Notes under the pieces: model-generated | Seen by the model: only the letters and a program-made list of their open reading frames with translations | Told to the model about the DNA's origin: nothing | Databases searched by the model: none | Made by a program: the position numbers and the translations under genes | Part shown: one piece after another, positions 48,819 to 57,027 of the stretch | Layout of the letters: each line of letters opens with the position of its first letter | How positions within the stretch are numbered: the first letter of the stretch is position 1 | NCBI RefSeq assembly: GCF_000177195.2 | Contig: NC_015953.1 | Coordinates: forward strand, 5,890,001-5,954,000 | Direction: 5' to 3' | Source: Streptomyces sp. SirexAA-E | GTDB lineage: Bacteria > Actinomycetota > Actinomycetes > Streptomycetales > Streptomycetaceae | Length of the DNA stretch: 64,000 nt

Positions 48819-50819
48819 ATGAACTCTCCAGCCCAGCCGCCACGTCAGGCATCGGTCGTCCAGATCCTCGCCCACCCGGACGACGACCTGTACTTCGTCA
48901 ATCCGGACCTCCAGCGCGCCGTCGAGGCCGGGCACCCGATCGCCAGCGTCTATCTGACGGCCGCCGAGGCGGACGGCCGGAACATCGACACCCGGGACCA
49001 GACGCGCGGCGCGGTTCCGCCGGACTATTCGGGCTACATGGCTGCCCGGCAGAACGGACTGCGCGCGGCGTACGCGGTCATGGCCACAGGGGAGCGGGAC
49101 AGCCCGTGGTCACGCGACGTCGTCGAGTTCTCGGCAGGAGTACTGGCCGAACGGTCCACGCTTCTCGCCGCACCTCACATCCAGCTGTACTTCCTCGGCG
49201 TGCGGATGGTGGACGCCGCGCACGGCTTCTCCCCGGACGTTCCCCCCTCGCGGCTGGCGACTCTGTGGAGCGGCCGGTCGCCGGTCGCACCGACCCTCGT
49301 CGCCGAGGACTCGCCCCTGCGGCAGGTGCAGGAACTGAGCAGCGAGAGTGTCCTGCTCTGTCTGGTCGAGATGATGCGGTACTTCCGGCCCACGGTGGTC
49401 TGGACGATGGATCCCGACCCGCAGCACACCGCCTGGGACAAAGCGAAGGGACCGTCCTCCAGCGATCACCAGGACCACACGGCCACCGCGCAGTTCGCCC
49501 TGGAGGCGGTGGACCGCTATCAACGTGCTGGAGGTGTGCCGCCTCTGGTGGAGCACTACCGGGGCTATGCCAACAAGCTCTGGCCGAGCAACCTCACCGA
49601 GACCGCCTATGCCGAGAAGAAGCGTCTGATCGACGTCTACGGTGGCGCGGACGGGCATCCGTGCACCCATCGTCACTGCGGTGACCACCAGCTCGGCGAC
49701 GGAGCGGACATCCGCCGCTACGGATGGAGCACGGCCTCGCGCTATGCACCTGGTACCGGCTGGCTGCGACTCCGCCCCGATGGGCGGCTGGCCGCCTACG
49801 CGGTCATGGGCGGGCGGGTCGCCGTCTGGACCGAGTCCGTCCCCGGCGGACCGGAATGGGTCGGACCGCTCTTCCTGCAGGGGGCCGGACTGTTGCCGGC
49901 GCTCACTGTGGCGCCCGACCGCCGAGGTTCCGTCCACCTCGTAGGCCTGCGTCGTACGTCGGGCCCGGGGGGCACCGCGGAGGTGGAGGTGGTCCGCGCC
50001 TGGCTGAGAGGTGAGGAAGCCTCTCCGTGGGAAGTCGTCGGCAACCCGCAGGGATACACGGGGGACTGGCAGCGGTGCCGTGAGGTCGGAGTACCGGCCG
50101 CGGTGACCGACCCGGCCGGTCGTCTCCATGTGTTCGTGCGCAACTTCGGCTTCGGCCTGAGTGCCCGCCGGGAGACCGACGAGGGCTGGTCCGACTGGGA
50201 GGACCTCGGCGGCGCCGGGCTGCAGGACGCACCGTCCGCCGTTCTGACGTCCACCGGTCGCATCGAGGTCTACGCCCCGACCCGCCAAGGCGTTTCGCGC
50301 TGGAAGCAGGATGCCGTCTACGGTCCCTTCAGCCATGACAGCGGGCTGCTCGTCCCCACGCAGGACACCTGGCGGCCCGCTGGTGGCATCACCCCGCTCC
50401 AAACCGGGCGTTCACGGATGTCCCTCTTCTACCGCGAGGAAGAGTCGGCAGAGATCCGCGAACACCGGCAGCAGCCTGGGCCGGGGGGATGGCCCGCAGA
50501 GGCGGAAAGCCTGGGGGGTGCCGGTGGCACCGGTCCCGTGGCGGCACTGCGCCGTCTCGGAGAGGGACACGACGCGATCGTGCTGGCCCGACGCAACGCC
50601 GCCGGCGGGGTCGGAGTCGCCGTCCTGGCCAACGACCGGCGGCGCGGGGTGCCTCTCTGGGAGGAGTCGCGCTTCTTGACCGTGGGAGCGCCGTCCCTGG
50701 CTGCCGACTGCCAGGGGCGCGTGGTCACAGCGGTGGTCGGTATCGACGGGCGACTGCGTGTCCGGCGGCAGGGAGAGCCGTTCGCCGAGAGCGGCTTCGC
50801 CGACTGGACGACCGTCTGA
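48819..50819 (+). CDS. PIG-L deacetylase with C-terminal beta-propeller
   Basis: Protein of 666 aa. Residues 1-290 form a PIG-L/LmbE N-deacetylase with the zinc motif AHPDDD (His18) and the later SSDHQDHTATAQ, which deacetylates N-acetyl sugars. Residues about 310-666 form a multi-blade propeller related to the free protein at 41760-42878, with blades such as GRLHVFVRNFGFGLSARRE and GRIEVYAPTRQGVSRWKQ. There is no signal peptide. ATG 48819 is chosen (AAGG about 7 nt upstream); the open frame further upstream overlaps the GT4-Stealth gene. Likely removes acetyl groups from GlcNAc residues of the cluster's polymer, with the propeller docking on the substrate (inference). Confidence 0.85.
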   Translation: MNSPAQPPRQASVVQILAHPDDDLYFVNPDLQRAVEAGHPIASVYLTAAEADGRNIDTRDQTRGAVPPDYSGYMAARQNGLRAAYAVMATGERDSPWSRDVVEFSAGVLAERSTLLAAPHIQLYFLGVRMVDAAHGFSPDVPPSRLATLWSGRSPVAPTLVAEDSPLRQVQELSSESVLLCLVEMMRYFRPTVVWTMDPDPQHTAWDKAKGPSSSDHQDHTATAQFALEAVDRYQRAGGVPPLVEHYRGYANKLWPSNLTETAYAEKKRLIDVYGGADGHPCTHRHCGDHQLGDGADIRRYGWSTASRYAPGTGWLRLRPDGRLAAYAVMGGRVAVWTESVPGGPEWVGPLFLQGAGLLPALTVAPDRRGSVHLVGLRRTSGPGGTAEVEVVRAWLRGEEASPWEVVGNPQGYTGDWQRCREVGVPAAVTDPAGRLHVFVRNFGFGLSARRETDEGWSDWEDLGGAGLQDAPSAVLTSTGRIEVYAPTRQGVSRWKQDAVYGPFSHDSGLLVPTQDTWRPAGGITPLQTGRSRMSLFYREEESAEIREHRQQPGPGGWPAEAESLGGAGGTGPVAALRRLGEGHDAIVLARRNAAGGVGVAVLANDRRRGVPLWEESRFLTVGAPSLAADCQGRVVTAVVGIDGRLRVRRQGEPFAESGFADWTTV

Positions 50820-50879
50820 CCACGCCGGTACGAGTCGGATCCATGCCAGGACAACAGGGCCAATGAGGAACAGAACGTC

Positions 50880-52268
50880 ATGAGGAAGATCTGCATCGTC
50901 GGCAACTCCGTCGCCGCGTCCAGGACACCCGCGGAGTCGCCGCTGGCCGGCTGGGGCCAGTACCTGGCCGAGTTCTTCACGGATCAGTGGGAAGTGAAGA
51001 ACTACGCGCGGGACGCGATGACCGCCCGCGACTACTATCCCGGCCGGTTCGTCGCCCTGCTGAACATGCTGAAGCCGGGCGACGTCGTGGCCGTCGACTT
51101 CGGCGGTGTGGAGCAGCGGATCAACATGGTGATCCGTTACCACAGCCACAGGGAGTTCAGGGAATACCTCCGGCTGTACGTGGAGGGAATACGCACACAG
51201 AACGCCGTTCCCGTGCTCGTCACCCCCGCCGCCCGCTGTACGTTCGACGTCGACGGCAATGTGCTCGACACGCGTGACGGCTATCCGGACGTCGTCCGGC
51301 AGGTCGCGGCGGAGACGGAGTCTCCGCTCGTCGACCTGAACGCCCTCACCACGGACTTCCTGCGGGGCCTCGGCCCCACACGCGCGAAGCAGTTCTTCCG
51401 CTGGGTCGATGCAGGCGAGCACCCGAACCACCCGGAAGGCATCATCGACGCCTCCCACTTCAACGAGGCGGGTGCTCGGGAGGTCGCGAAGATGTTCGCA
51501 TCCGCCCTTCACACACTGCCGGGCCTCCCCGAGGACCTCGTGCGTCCCGAAACCCTGGTCCCCGCCGTCTATCCACCGGTGCTGCCGGAATTCACGGTGG
51601 AGAATCCGGATTACGCGCTCTACGCCACGGAACGCACCGGCGCCGCACCGGCGATCGCGAAGCCGGACAGGGCGGCGCTCGTCGGCGCATCGCCGAAGTT
51701 CAGCGGCACGGTCCACCCCGGTACGGATTACGTCCTCTTCTTCGCGAACGGCGTATACGCGGGAGGCACGGGCGTCGGGCCGGACGGCACGTGGAAGTGG
51801 CGACGCGCCGTGCAGTGGCCCGAGGGGGACCACCTGCTCCAGGCGGTCGGTCTGACGCAACACGGCGTCTCACCCGCAGCCGAGCTCCCCTTCACCGTGC
51901 TGGACCGGATCGCGCCCCCGCGGGTCAACGGTCCCGCGGAGGGAGCGTGGAGCGGTCCACGGCCCCGCTTCTCGGGAACCGCGCCGAAGGGCGTGAGGAA
52001 GGTGATGGTGCTGGAGGGTGAACGGATGATCGCCGAAGCGCCGGTTCGCGACGACGGCACGTGGAACGTCACCCACCCACACGACTGGAGGCCGGGACTC
52101 CACACCGTTGAGTTCGTCTCCGTCTTCAGCGCCATCCACTCCGAACCGGCCCGCCGCACCTTCAGGGTCCTCGGCGTCCCGGACGGAAACTGGCTCAGGG
52201 AGTCGGCGGGATCCCGGCTGCCGTGCGGTGGCGACGCGTGTGAGCACCACCCCTTCGCCGGCCCCTGA
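50880..52268 (+). CDS. SGNH hydrolase with Ig-like repeats
   Basis: Protein of 462 aa. Residues 1-225 form an SGNH/GDSL esterase of the rhamnogalacturonan-acetylesterase style. Block I is GNSVA, with Ser in the GDS position; the block V Asp/His pair is DASHFNEAGA, and VTPAARCTFD is also typical. Residues about 260-440 hold two Ig-like repeats (PKFSGTVHPGTDYVLFFANG and PRFSGTAPKGVRKVMVLEGE) of the bacterial surface-repeat kind. No signal peptide is seen, unusual for an esterase with such repeats, so it may act inside the cell on precursor polymer. Probably removes or transfers O-acyl groups. Confidence 0.78.
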   Translation: MRKICIVGNSVAASRTPAESPLAGWGQYLAEFFTDQWEVKNYARDAMTARDYYPGRFVALLNMLKPGDVVAVDFGGVEQRINMVIRYHSHREFREYLRLYVEGIRTQNAVPVLVTPAARCTFDVDGNVLDTRDGYPDVVRQVAAETESPLVDLNALTTDFLRGLGPTRAKQFFRWVDAGEHPNHPEGIIDASHFNEAGAREVAKMFASALHTLPGLPEDLVRPETLVPAVYPPVLPEFTVENPDYALYATERTGAAPAIAKPDRAALVGASPKFSGTVHPGTDYVLFFANGVYAGGTGVGPDGTWKWRRAVQWPEGDHLLQAVGLTQHGVSPAAELPFTVLDRIAPPRVNGPAEGAWSGPRPRFSGTAPKGVRKVMVLEGERMIAEAPVRDDGTWNVTHPHDWRPGLHTVEFVSVFSAIHSEPARRTFRVLGVPDGNWLRESAGSRLPCGGDACEHHPFAGP

Positions 52269-52348
52269 GACCGGCGGGTCCGCCCCCCGGGGCGTCGTCG
52301 CTGACCCGAGGGCCCGCTCGTCCGCGCGGGACCGCGTCTGCGGACGGC

Positions 52349-53317
52349 TCAGCCGCCCGTCCGGATGTCGGCGAACACAGGAGCGTGGTCCGAGTAGCCG
52401 TCGGGCTCCACACCGCCGGCTTCGTTGGGCGTGGTGTCCATCCGGTCCCGGTCGACACCGCACCGGGCGAACGGCGCTCGCACCTCGGACGCCTTGCTGA
52501 CGAACACGTGGTCGAGTGTGTGGAAGGAGTGGGTACCCTCCGCGGGCATCCACTGGTGATAGGTGGATGTGCCCTGTCCGGTGCCGAGCAGCCCCGGGCA
52601 CTCGGTGAACGCGGAGGCGAGCGGTTTCAGCTGGGCGGCACCCGAGTTCCGGTTGAAGTCCCCGGTCAGTACGGTGGGACGGTCTTCCTGCCGCACGAAG
52701 TCCCGCACCCCGGTGATCTGCTCCAGCACCCGTGGCTCCTCGCCGGGGAGTATGTGCGTGGTGCACGGCGTGTACGACCAGCCGCTCACGCGGACGCACA
52801 GCACCGGCAGGGTCTCGTGGCTGTGGCCCGCGGGGTCCGGCGGGAGAACGTTCCGGGACCGGGCGCCGACCACCTTGCCGCGGACCGCGATGGCCACGCC
52901 GAGGTGCCCTGAGAGGCCGCCGCGGCACCGGGTGCGGCCGTCGGGGCGTGCCCCCTCGGCACGGCGGACGGACCACTCAGGGCCCAAGGCCGTCCGCAGC
53001 AGCGAAAGGTGGCTGCCCGCAGCGCCCCCGCAGATCTCCTGGAGGGCGATCACATCCGCGTCGCGCTCGTGCGCCAGCTCGGTGATCTGCTCGACCTTCT
53101 CCGCGGGAGAGTTCCGGTAGGGGCAGTAGCCCGCCTCGCCGCGCTTCCCGCCCGCCTCGCCGCAGACGTTCCAGGTGACGACACGCAGGACCGTCGGGCC
53201 ACGTGCCTCCCGGGGGCCGGGGGCCTCGTGCGTGGCCAGGCCCGCGAAGACCGCTCCCGCCGCCAGCAGGGCCACGACGCTGACGACAGCAGCCGCTGCG
53301 CGGGTGCGTACGGGCAC
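52349..53317 (-). CDS. secreted endonuclease/exonuclease/phosphatase-fold enzyme
   Basis: Protein of 322 aa. A Sec signal peptide (AAAAVVSVVALLAAGAVFAG) precedes an EEP-fold domain with metal and catalytic signatures VVTWNVCGEA, ADVIALQEICGG, LTGDFNRN and YSDHAPVFADI. Members cleave DNA, RNA or phosphodiesters such as sphingomyelin; here an extracellular phosphodiesterase or DNase is likely. It is convergent with the Stealth cluster, which makes phosphodiester-linked polymer, so polymer turnover is one possibility, but there is no direct evidence. Confidence 0.82.
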   Translation of the reverse strand: MPVRTRAAAAVVSVVALLAAGAVFAGLATHEAPGPREARGPTVLRVVTWNVCGEAGGKRGEAGYCPYRNSPAEKVEQITELAHERDADVIALQEICGGAAGSHLSLLRTALGPEWSVRRAEGARPDGRTRCRGGLSGHLGVAIAVRGKVVGARSRNVLPPDPAGHSHETLPVLCVRVSGWSYTPCTTHILPGEEPRVLEQITGVRDFVRQEDRPTVLTGDFNRNSGAAQLKPLASAFTECPGLLGTGQGTSTYHQWMPAEGTHSFHTLDHVFVSKASEVRAPFARCGVDRDRMDTTPNEAGGVEPDGYSDHAPVFADIRTGG

Positions 53318-53439
53318 GGAGATCCTTCGCTGCGTCGGAGAGACGGAAGGACCATCGTTCCACAGCCCGCGTGCGACGCGGGGACAGGAACGGCGGGCCG
53401 TGCGAAGAGAGTCGCAGGCCCGCCGTCACTGTGTGCGTG

Positions 53440-55569
53440 CTACGCCAGAACGCTCGCCACGCCCTGCTCCAGGAACTTCTTCCCGTTGACCCGCTCGGAG
53501 ACGCCCTCGCGGTCCAGGTACGGCGTGATGCCGCCCAGGTGGAAGGGCCAGCCCGCGCCGGTGATCAGGCAGAGGTCGATGTCCTGGGCCTCGGCGACGA
53601 CGCCCTCGTCCAGCATCAGGCCGATCTCCTGCGCCACCGCGTCCAGGACGCGGTCGCGGACCTGGTCCTCCGTCAGGACGGTGTCGCCCTGCTCGAGGAG
53701 GGCGGCGACCTCGGGGTCCAGCTCCGGGTTGCCGGAGTCGTAGACGTAGAAGCCGCGCTTGCCCGCCTTGACGACCGCCGCGAGGTTCTCGGAGACCGTG
53801 AAGCGCTCGGGGAACGCGCGGTTCAGGGTCTCGGAGACGTGCAGGCCGATGGCCGGGCCGACCAGCTCCAGCAGCACCAGCGGGGACATCGGCAGGCCGA
53901 GCGGCTCGATGGCCTTCTCCGCCGTCTCGACCGGGGTGCCCTCGTCGATGATGTTCTGGATCTCGCCCATGAAGCGGGTGAGGATGCGGTTGACGACGAA
54001 CGCCGGGGCGTCCTTCACCAGCACCGCGGTCTTCTTCAGCTTGCGGGCGACACCGAACGCCGTGGCCAGCGAGGCCTCGTCGGTCTGCTCGCCGCGCACG
54101 ATCTCCAGCAGCGGGAGGACCGCGACCGGGTTGAAGAAGTGGAAGCCGACGACCCGCTCCGGGTTCTTCAGCTTCGACGCCATCTCGGTGACCGAGAGGG
54201 ACGAGGTGTTCGTGGCGAGGATCGCGTGCGCCGGGGCGACCGCCTCGACCTCCGCGAACACCTGCTGCTTGACGCCGATCTCCTCGAAGACGGCCTCGAT
54301 GACGAAGTCGGCGTCGGAGAAGCCCTCCGCCTTGTCCAGCACACCGGTCACCAGGGCCTTGAGGCGGTTGGCCTTGTCCTGGTTGACGCGGCCCTTGCCG
54401 AGCAGCTTGTCGATCTCGGCGTGGACGTAGCCCACGCCCTTGTCGATCCGCTCCTGGTCGATGTCCGTGAGGACGACCGGGACCTCCAGGCGGCGCAGGA
54501 AGAGCAGCGCGAGCTGGCTGGCCATCAGGCCCGCGCCCACCACGCCGACCTTGGTGACCGGGCGGGCCAGGGACTTGTCCGGGGCACCGGCCGGGCGCTT
54601 GGCGCGCTTCTGGACCAGGTTGAAGGAGTAGATCCCGGACCGCAGCTCGCCGCCCATGATCAGGTCGGCGAGAGCCTGGTCCTCGGCGTCGAAGCCGGCC
54701 CCCAGGTCGCCGCTCCTGGCCGCGCCGATGATCTCCAGCGCGCGGTACGCGGCCGGGGCCGCCCCGTGCACCTTGGAGTCGGCGATCGCCTTGCCTCGGG
54801 CGACGGCCTGGTCCCAGGCATCCCCGCGGTCGACCTCGGGGCGCTCGACGGCGATCTCGCCCTTGAGGACGGACGCGGTCCACAGCAGCGACTGCTCCAG
54901 GAAGTCCGCGCCCTCGAAGATCGCGTCGGCGATCCCGAGCTCGTAGACCTGCTTGCCCTTGAGCTGACGGTTCTGGTTCAGCGCGTTCTCGATGATCACC
55001 GAGACGGCGCGGTCGGCACCGATCAGGTTGGGGAGCAGCGCGCAGCCGCCCCAGCCCGGGACCAGCCCGAGGAAGACCTCGGGCAGCGAGAAGGCCGGGA
55101 TGGCCTGCGAGACGGTGCGGTACGAGCAGTGCAGACCGATCTCCACACCGCCGCCCATGGCCGCGCCGTTGTAGTACGCGAACGTCGGGACCGCGAGGGA
55201 GGACAGACGCCGGAAGACGTCGTGGCCGCCCTTGCCGATGGCCAGCGCGTCCGAGTGGTTCTTGAGCAGCTCGACGCCCTTGAGGTCCGCGCCGACCGCG
55301 AAGATGAACGGCTTGCCGGTGACGCCGACACCGGTGACGGTGCCCTCGGCGGCCTCCTTCTCGACCTGGTCGATGGCGGCGTTGAGGTTCGCCAGCGACT
55401 GCGGGCCGATGGTGGTCGGCTTGGTGTGGTCCAGGCCGTTGTCCAGCGTGATCAGGGCGAACCTGCCCGCGCCGCCCGGAAGGTCGAGGTGGCGTACGTG
55501 CGCCTCGGTGACGACCTCGCCGGGGAACAGCTCGGCCGCGCCCTTCAGAAGCTCGGTGGTGGAGCTCAC
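53440..55569 (-). CDS. fadB: FadB-type 3-hydroxyacyl-CoA dehydrogenase/enoyl-CoA hydratase
   Basis: Protein of 709 aa. Residues 1-300 form an enoyl-CoA hydratase (oxyanion hole YNGAAMGGGVEIGL; catalytic Glu region PEVFLGLVPGWGG). Residues 325 onward form a 3-hydroxyacyl-CoA dehydrogenase with the NAD motif VGVVGAGLM and HFFNPVAVLPLLEIVRG. GTG 55569 overlaps the thiolase stop (GTGA), so the long frame reaching 56502 is a shadow. Together with the upstream thiolase it performs the last three steps of fatty acid beta-oxidation in the cytoplasm. Confidence 0.95.
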   Translation of the reverse strand: MSSTTELLKGAAELFPGEVVTEAHVRHLDLPGGAGRFALITLDNGLDHTKPTTIGPQSLANLNAAIDQVEKEAAEGTVTGVGVTGKPFIFAVGADLKGVELLKNHSDALAIGKGGHDVFRRLSSLAVPTFAYYNGAAMGGGVEIGLHCSYRTVSQAIPAFSLPEVFLGLVPGWGGCALLPNLIGADRAVSVIIENALNQNRQLKGKQVYELGIADAIFEGADFLEQSLLWTASVLKGEIAVERPEVDRGDAWDQAVARGKAIADSKVHGAAPAAYRALEIIGAARSGDLGAGFDAEDQALADLIMGGELRSGIYSFNLVQKRAKRPAGAPDKSLARPVTKVGVVGAGLMASQLALLFLRRLEVPVVLTDIDQERIDKGVGYVHAEIDKLLGKGRVNQDKANRLKALVTGVLDKAEGFSDADFVIEAVFEEIGVKQQVFAEVEAVAPAHAILATNTSSLSVTEMASKLKNPERVVGFHFFNPVAVLPLLEIVRGEQTDEASLATAFGVARKLKKTAVLVKDAPAFVVNRILTRFMGEIQNIIDEGTPVETAEKAIEPLGLPMSPLVLLELVGPAIGLHVSETLNRAFPERFTVSENLAAVVKAGKRGFYVYDSGNPELDPEVAALLEQGDTVLTEDQVRDRVLDAVAQEIGLMLDEGVVAEAQDIDLCLITGAGWPFHLGGITPYLDREGVSERVNGKKFLEQGVASVLA

Positions 55570-56786
55570 TTGGTGCCTCCGTCGAAGTTCGGGTTCTCCC
55601 AGACGACCGTCGCGCCCATGCCGAAGCCGACGCACATGGTCGTCAGGCCGTAGTGGACCTCGGGGTGCTCCTCGAACTGGCGGGCCAGCTGAGTCATGAG
55701 GCGGACGCCGGAGGAGGCCAGAGGGTGGCCGTACGCGATCGCGCCGCCGTACTGGTTGACGCGCGCGTCGTCGTCGGCGATGCCGTAGTGCTCCAGGAAG
55801 GCGAGCACCTGGACGGCGAACGCCTCGTTGATCTCGAAGAGGCCGATGTCGTCGATGGAGAGGCCGGCCTTGGCCAGCGCCTTCTCCGTCGCCGGGATCG
55901 GGCCGTAGCCCATGACCTCGGGCTCGACGCCCGCGAAGGCGTAGGAGACCAGGCGCATCTTGACCGGGAGGCCCAGCTCGCGGGCGACGTCCTCGGCGGC
56001 GAGCAGCGAGGCGGTGGCGCCGTCGTTCAGCCCGGCCGCGTTGCCGGCGGTGACCCGGCCGTGGGCGCGGAACGGGGTCTTCAGGCCGGCCAGGTTCTCC
56101 AGCGTGGTGCCCGGACGCATCGGCTCGTCGGCGGTGACCAGGCCCCAGCCCGTCTCGCCGCCCTCGGCGTTGGTGCGGCGCACCGCGACCGGCACCAGGT
56201 CCTGCTGGATCTTGCCGTCGGCGTACGCCTTGGCGGCCTTCTCCTGCGAGCGGACCGCGTACTCGTCGGCGCGCTGCTTGGTGATCGAGGGGTACCGGTC
56301 GTGCAGGTTCTCCGCGGTCATGCCCATGAAGAGGGCGGACTCGTCGACCAGCTTCTCCGAGACGAAGCGCGGGTTCGGGTCCACGCCCTCGCCCATCGGG
56401 TGGCGGCCCATGTGCTCGACGCCACCGGCGACGACGACGTCGTACGCGCCGAAGGCGATGGAACCGGCCGTCGACGTGACGGCGGTCAGCGCACCGGCGC
56501 ACATGCGGTCGATGGAGTAGCCCGGGACCGACTGCGGCAGACCGGCCAGGATCCCGGCGGTACGGCCCAGCGTCAGACCCTGGTCACCGATCTGGGTGGT
56601 CGCGGCGACGGCGACCTCGTCGATCTTCGCGGGGTCCAGGTCCGGGTTGCGGCGCAGCAGCTCCCGGATGGCCTTCACGACGAGATCGTCGGCGCGGGTC
56701 TCGTGGTAGATGCCCTTCGGGCCCGCTTTGCCGAACGGGGTGCGGACGCCGTCGACGAAGACGACGTCCCGGATGGTACGAGGCAC
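55566..56786 (-). CDS. fadA: acetyl-CoA acyltransferase (thiolase)
   Basis: Protein of 406 aa, normal thiolase length. Active-site residues are visible: nucleophilic Cys in IDRMCAGALTAV, His in YGHPLASSG and second Cys in TTMCVGFGMGA. It cleaves 3-ketoacyl-CoA to acetyl-CoA and a shortened acyl-CoA. First gene of fadA-fadB, translationally coupled to fadB. A GCTAC-N6-GTAAC dyad 70 nt upstream resembles operators of TetR-type fatty-acid regulators (weak evidence). Confidence 0.95.
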   Translation of the reverse strand: MPRTIRDVVFVDGVRTPFGKAGPKGIYHETRADDLVVKAIRELLRRNPDLDPAKIDEVAVAATTQIGDQGLTLGRTAGILAGLPQSVPGYSIDRMCAGALTAVTSTAGSIAFGAYDVVVAGGVEHMGRHPMGEGVDPNPRFVSEKLVDESALFMGMTAENLHDRYPSITKQRADEYAVRSQEKAAKAYADGKIQQDLVPVAVRRTNAEGGETGWGLVTADEPMRPGTTLENLAGLKTPFRAHGRVTAGNAAGLNDGATASLLAAEDVARELGLPVKMRLVSYAFAGVEPEVMGYGPIPATEKALAKAGLSIDDIGLFEINEAFAVQVLAFLEHYGIADDDARVNQYGGAIAYGHPLASSGVRLMTQLARQFEEHPEVHYGLTTMCVGFGMGATVVWENPNFDGGTK

Positions 56787-56856
56787 GGTGGCTCTCCTCC
56801 AGGGTGCGGGATGGCACTGCTGCGGGGCGCGCCGATGAGCGCGCCACGCCCCTCAT

Positions 56857-56872
56857 GCTACTTGCGGGTAAC
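56857..56872. promoter_or_regulatory. imperfect dyad before fadA
   Basis: GCTACTTGCGGGTAAC has GTTAC-type arms with one mismatch and a 6-nt centre, 70 nt upstream of the fadA start. Such dyads are common before acyl-CoA genes in actinobacteria. Confidence 0.35.
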
Positions 56873-56971
56873 CAAGCTGCCCACCCCCCGTGCCCGGAGC
56901 GTCGAAGGTCACATGCCGACGTGTGCCCGCGGGTGCCCGCCGTGCACCCGCCCGAGGCGGATGTACACGAA

Positions 56972-56999
56972 AGGGGCCGGGCCGTGCGGCCCGGCCCCT
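56972..56999. terminator. terminator after ribonuclease D
   Basis: A 12-bp perfect stem (AGGGGCCGGGCC and its complement) with loop GTGC, 28 nt past the leftward ribonuclease D stop and upstream of fadA. Confidence 0.8.
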
Positions 57000-57027
57000 G
57001 GCCGCCGGCCCGCCCCTCCGGGGACGC

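Noticed and set aside
55570-56502. N-terminal extension of fadB into thiolase
   Set aside because: The extension is an out-of-frame reading of the thiolase gene; GTG 55569 with stop-start overlap is the proper start.
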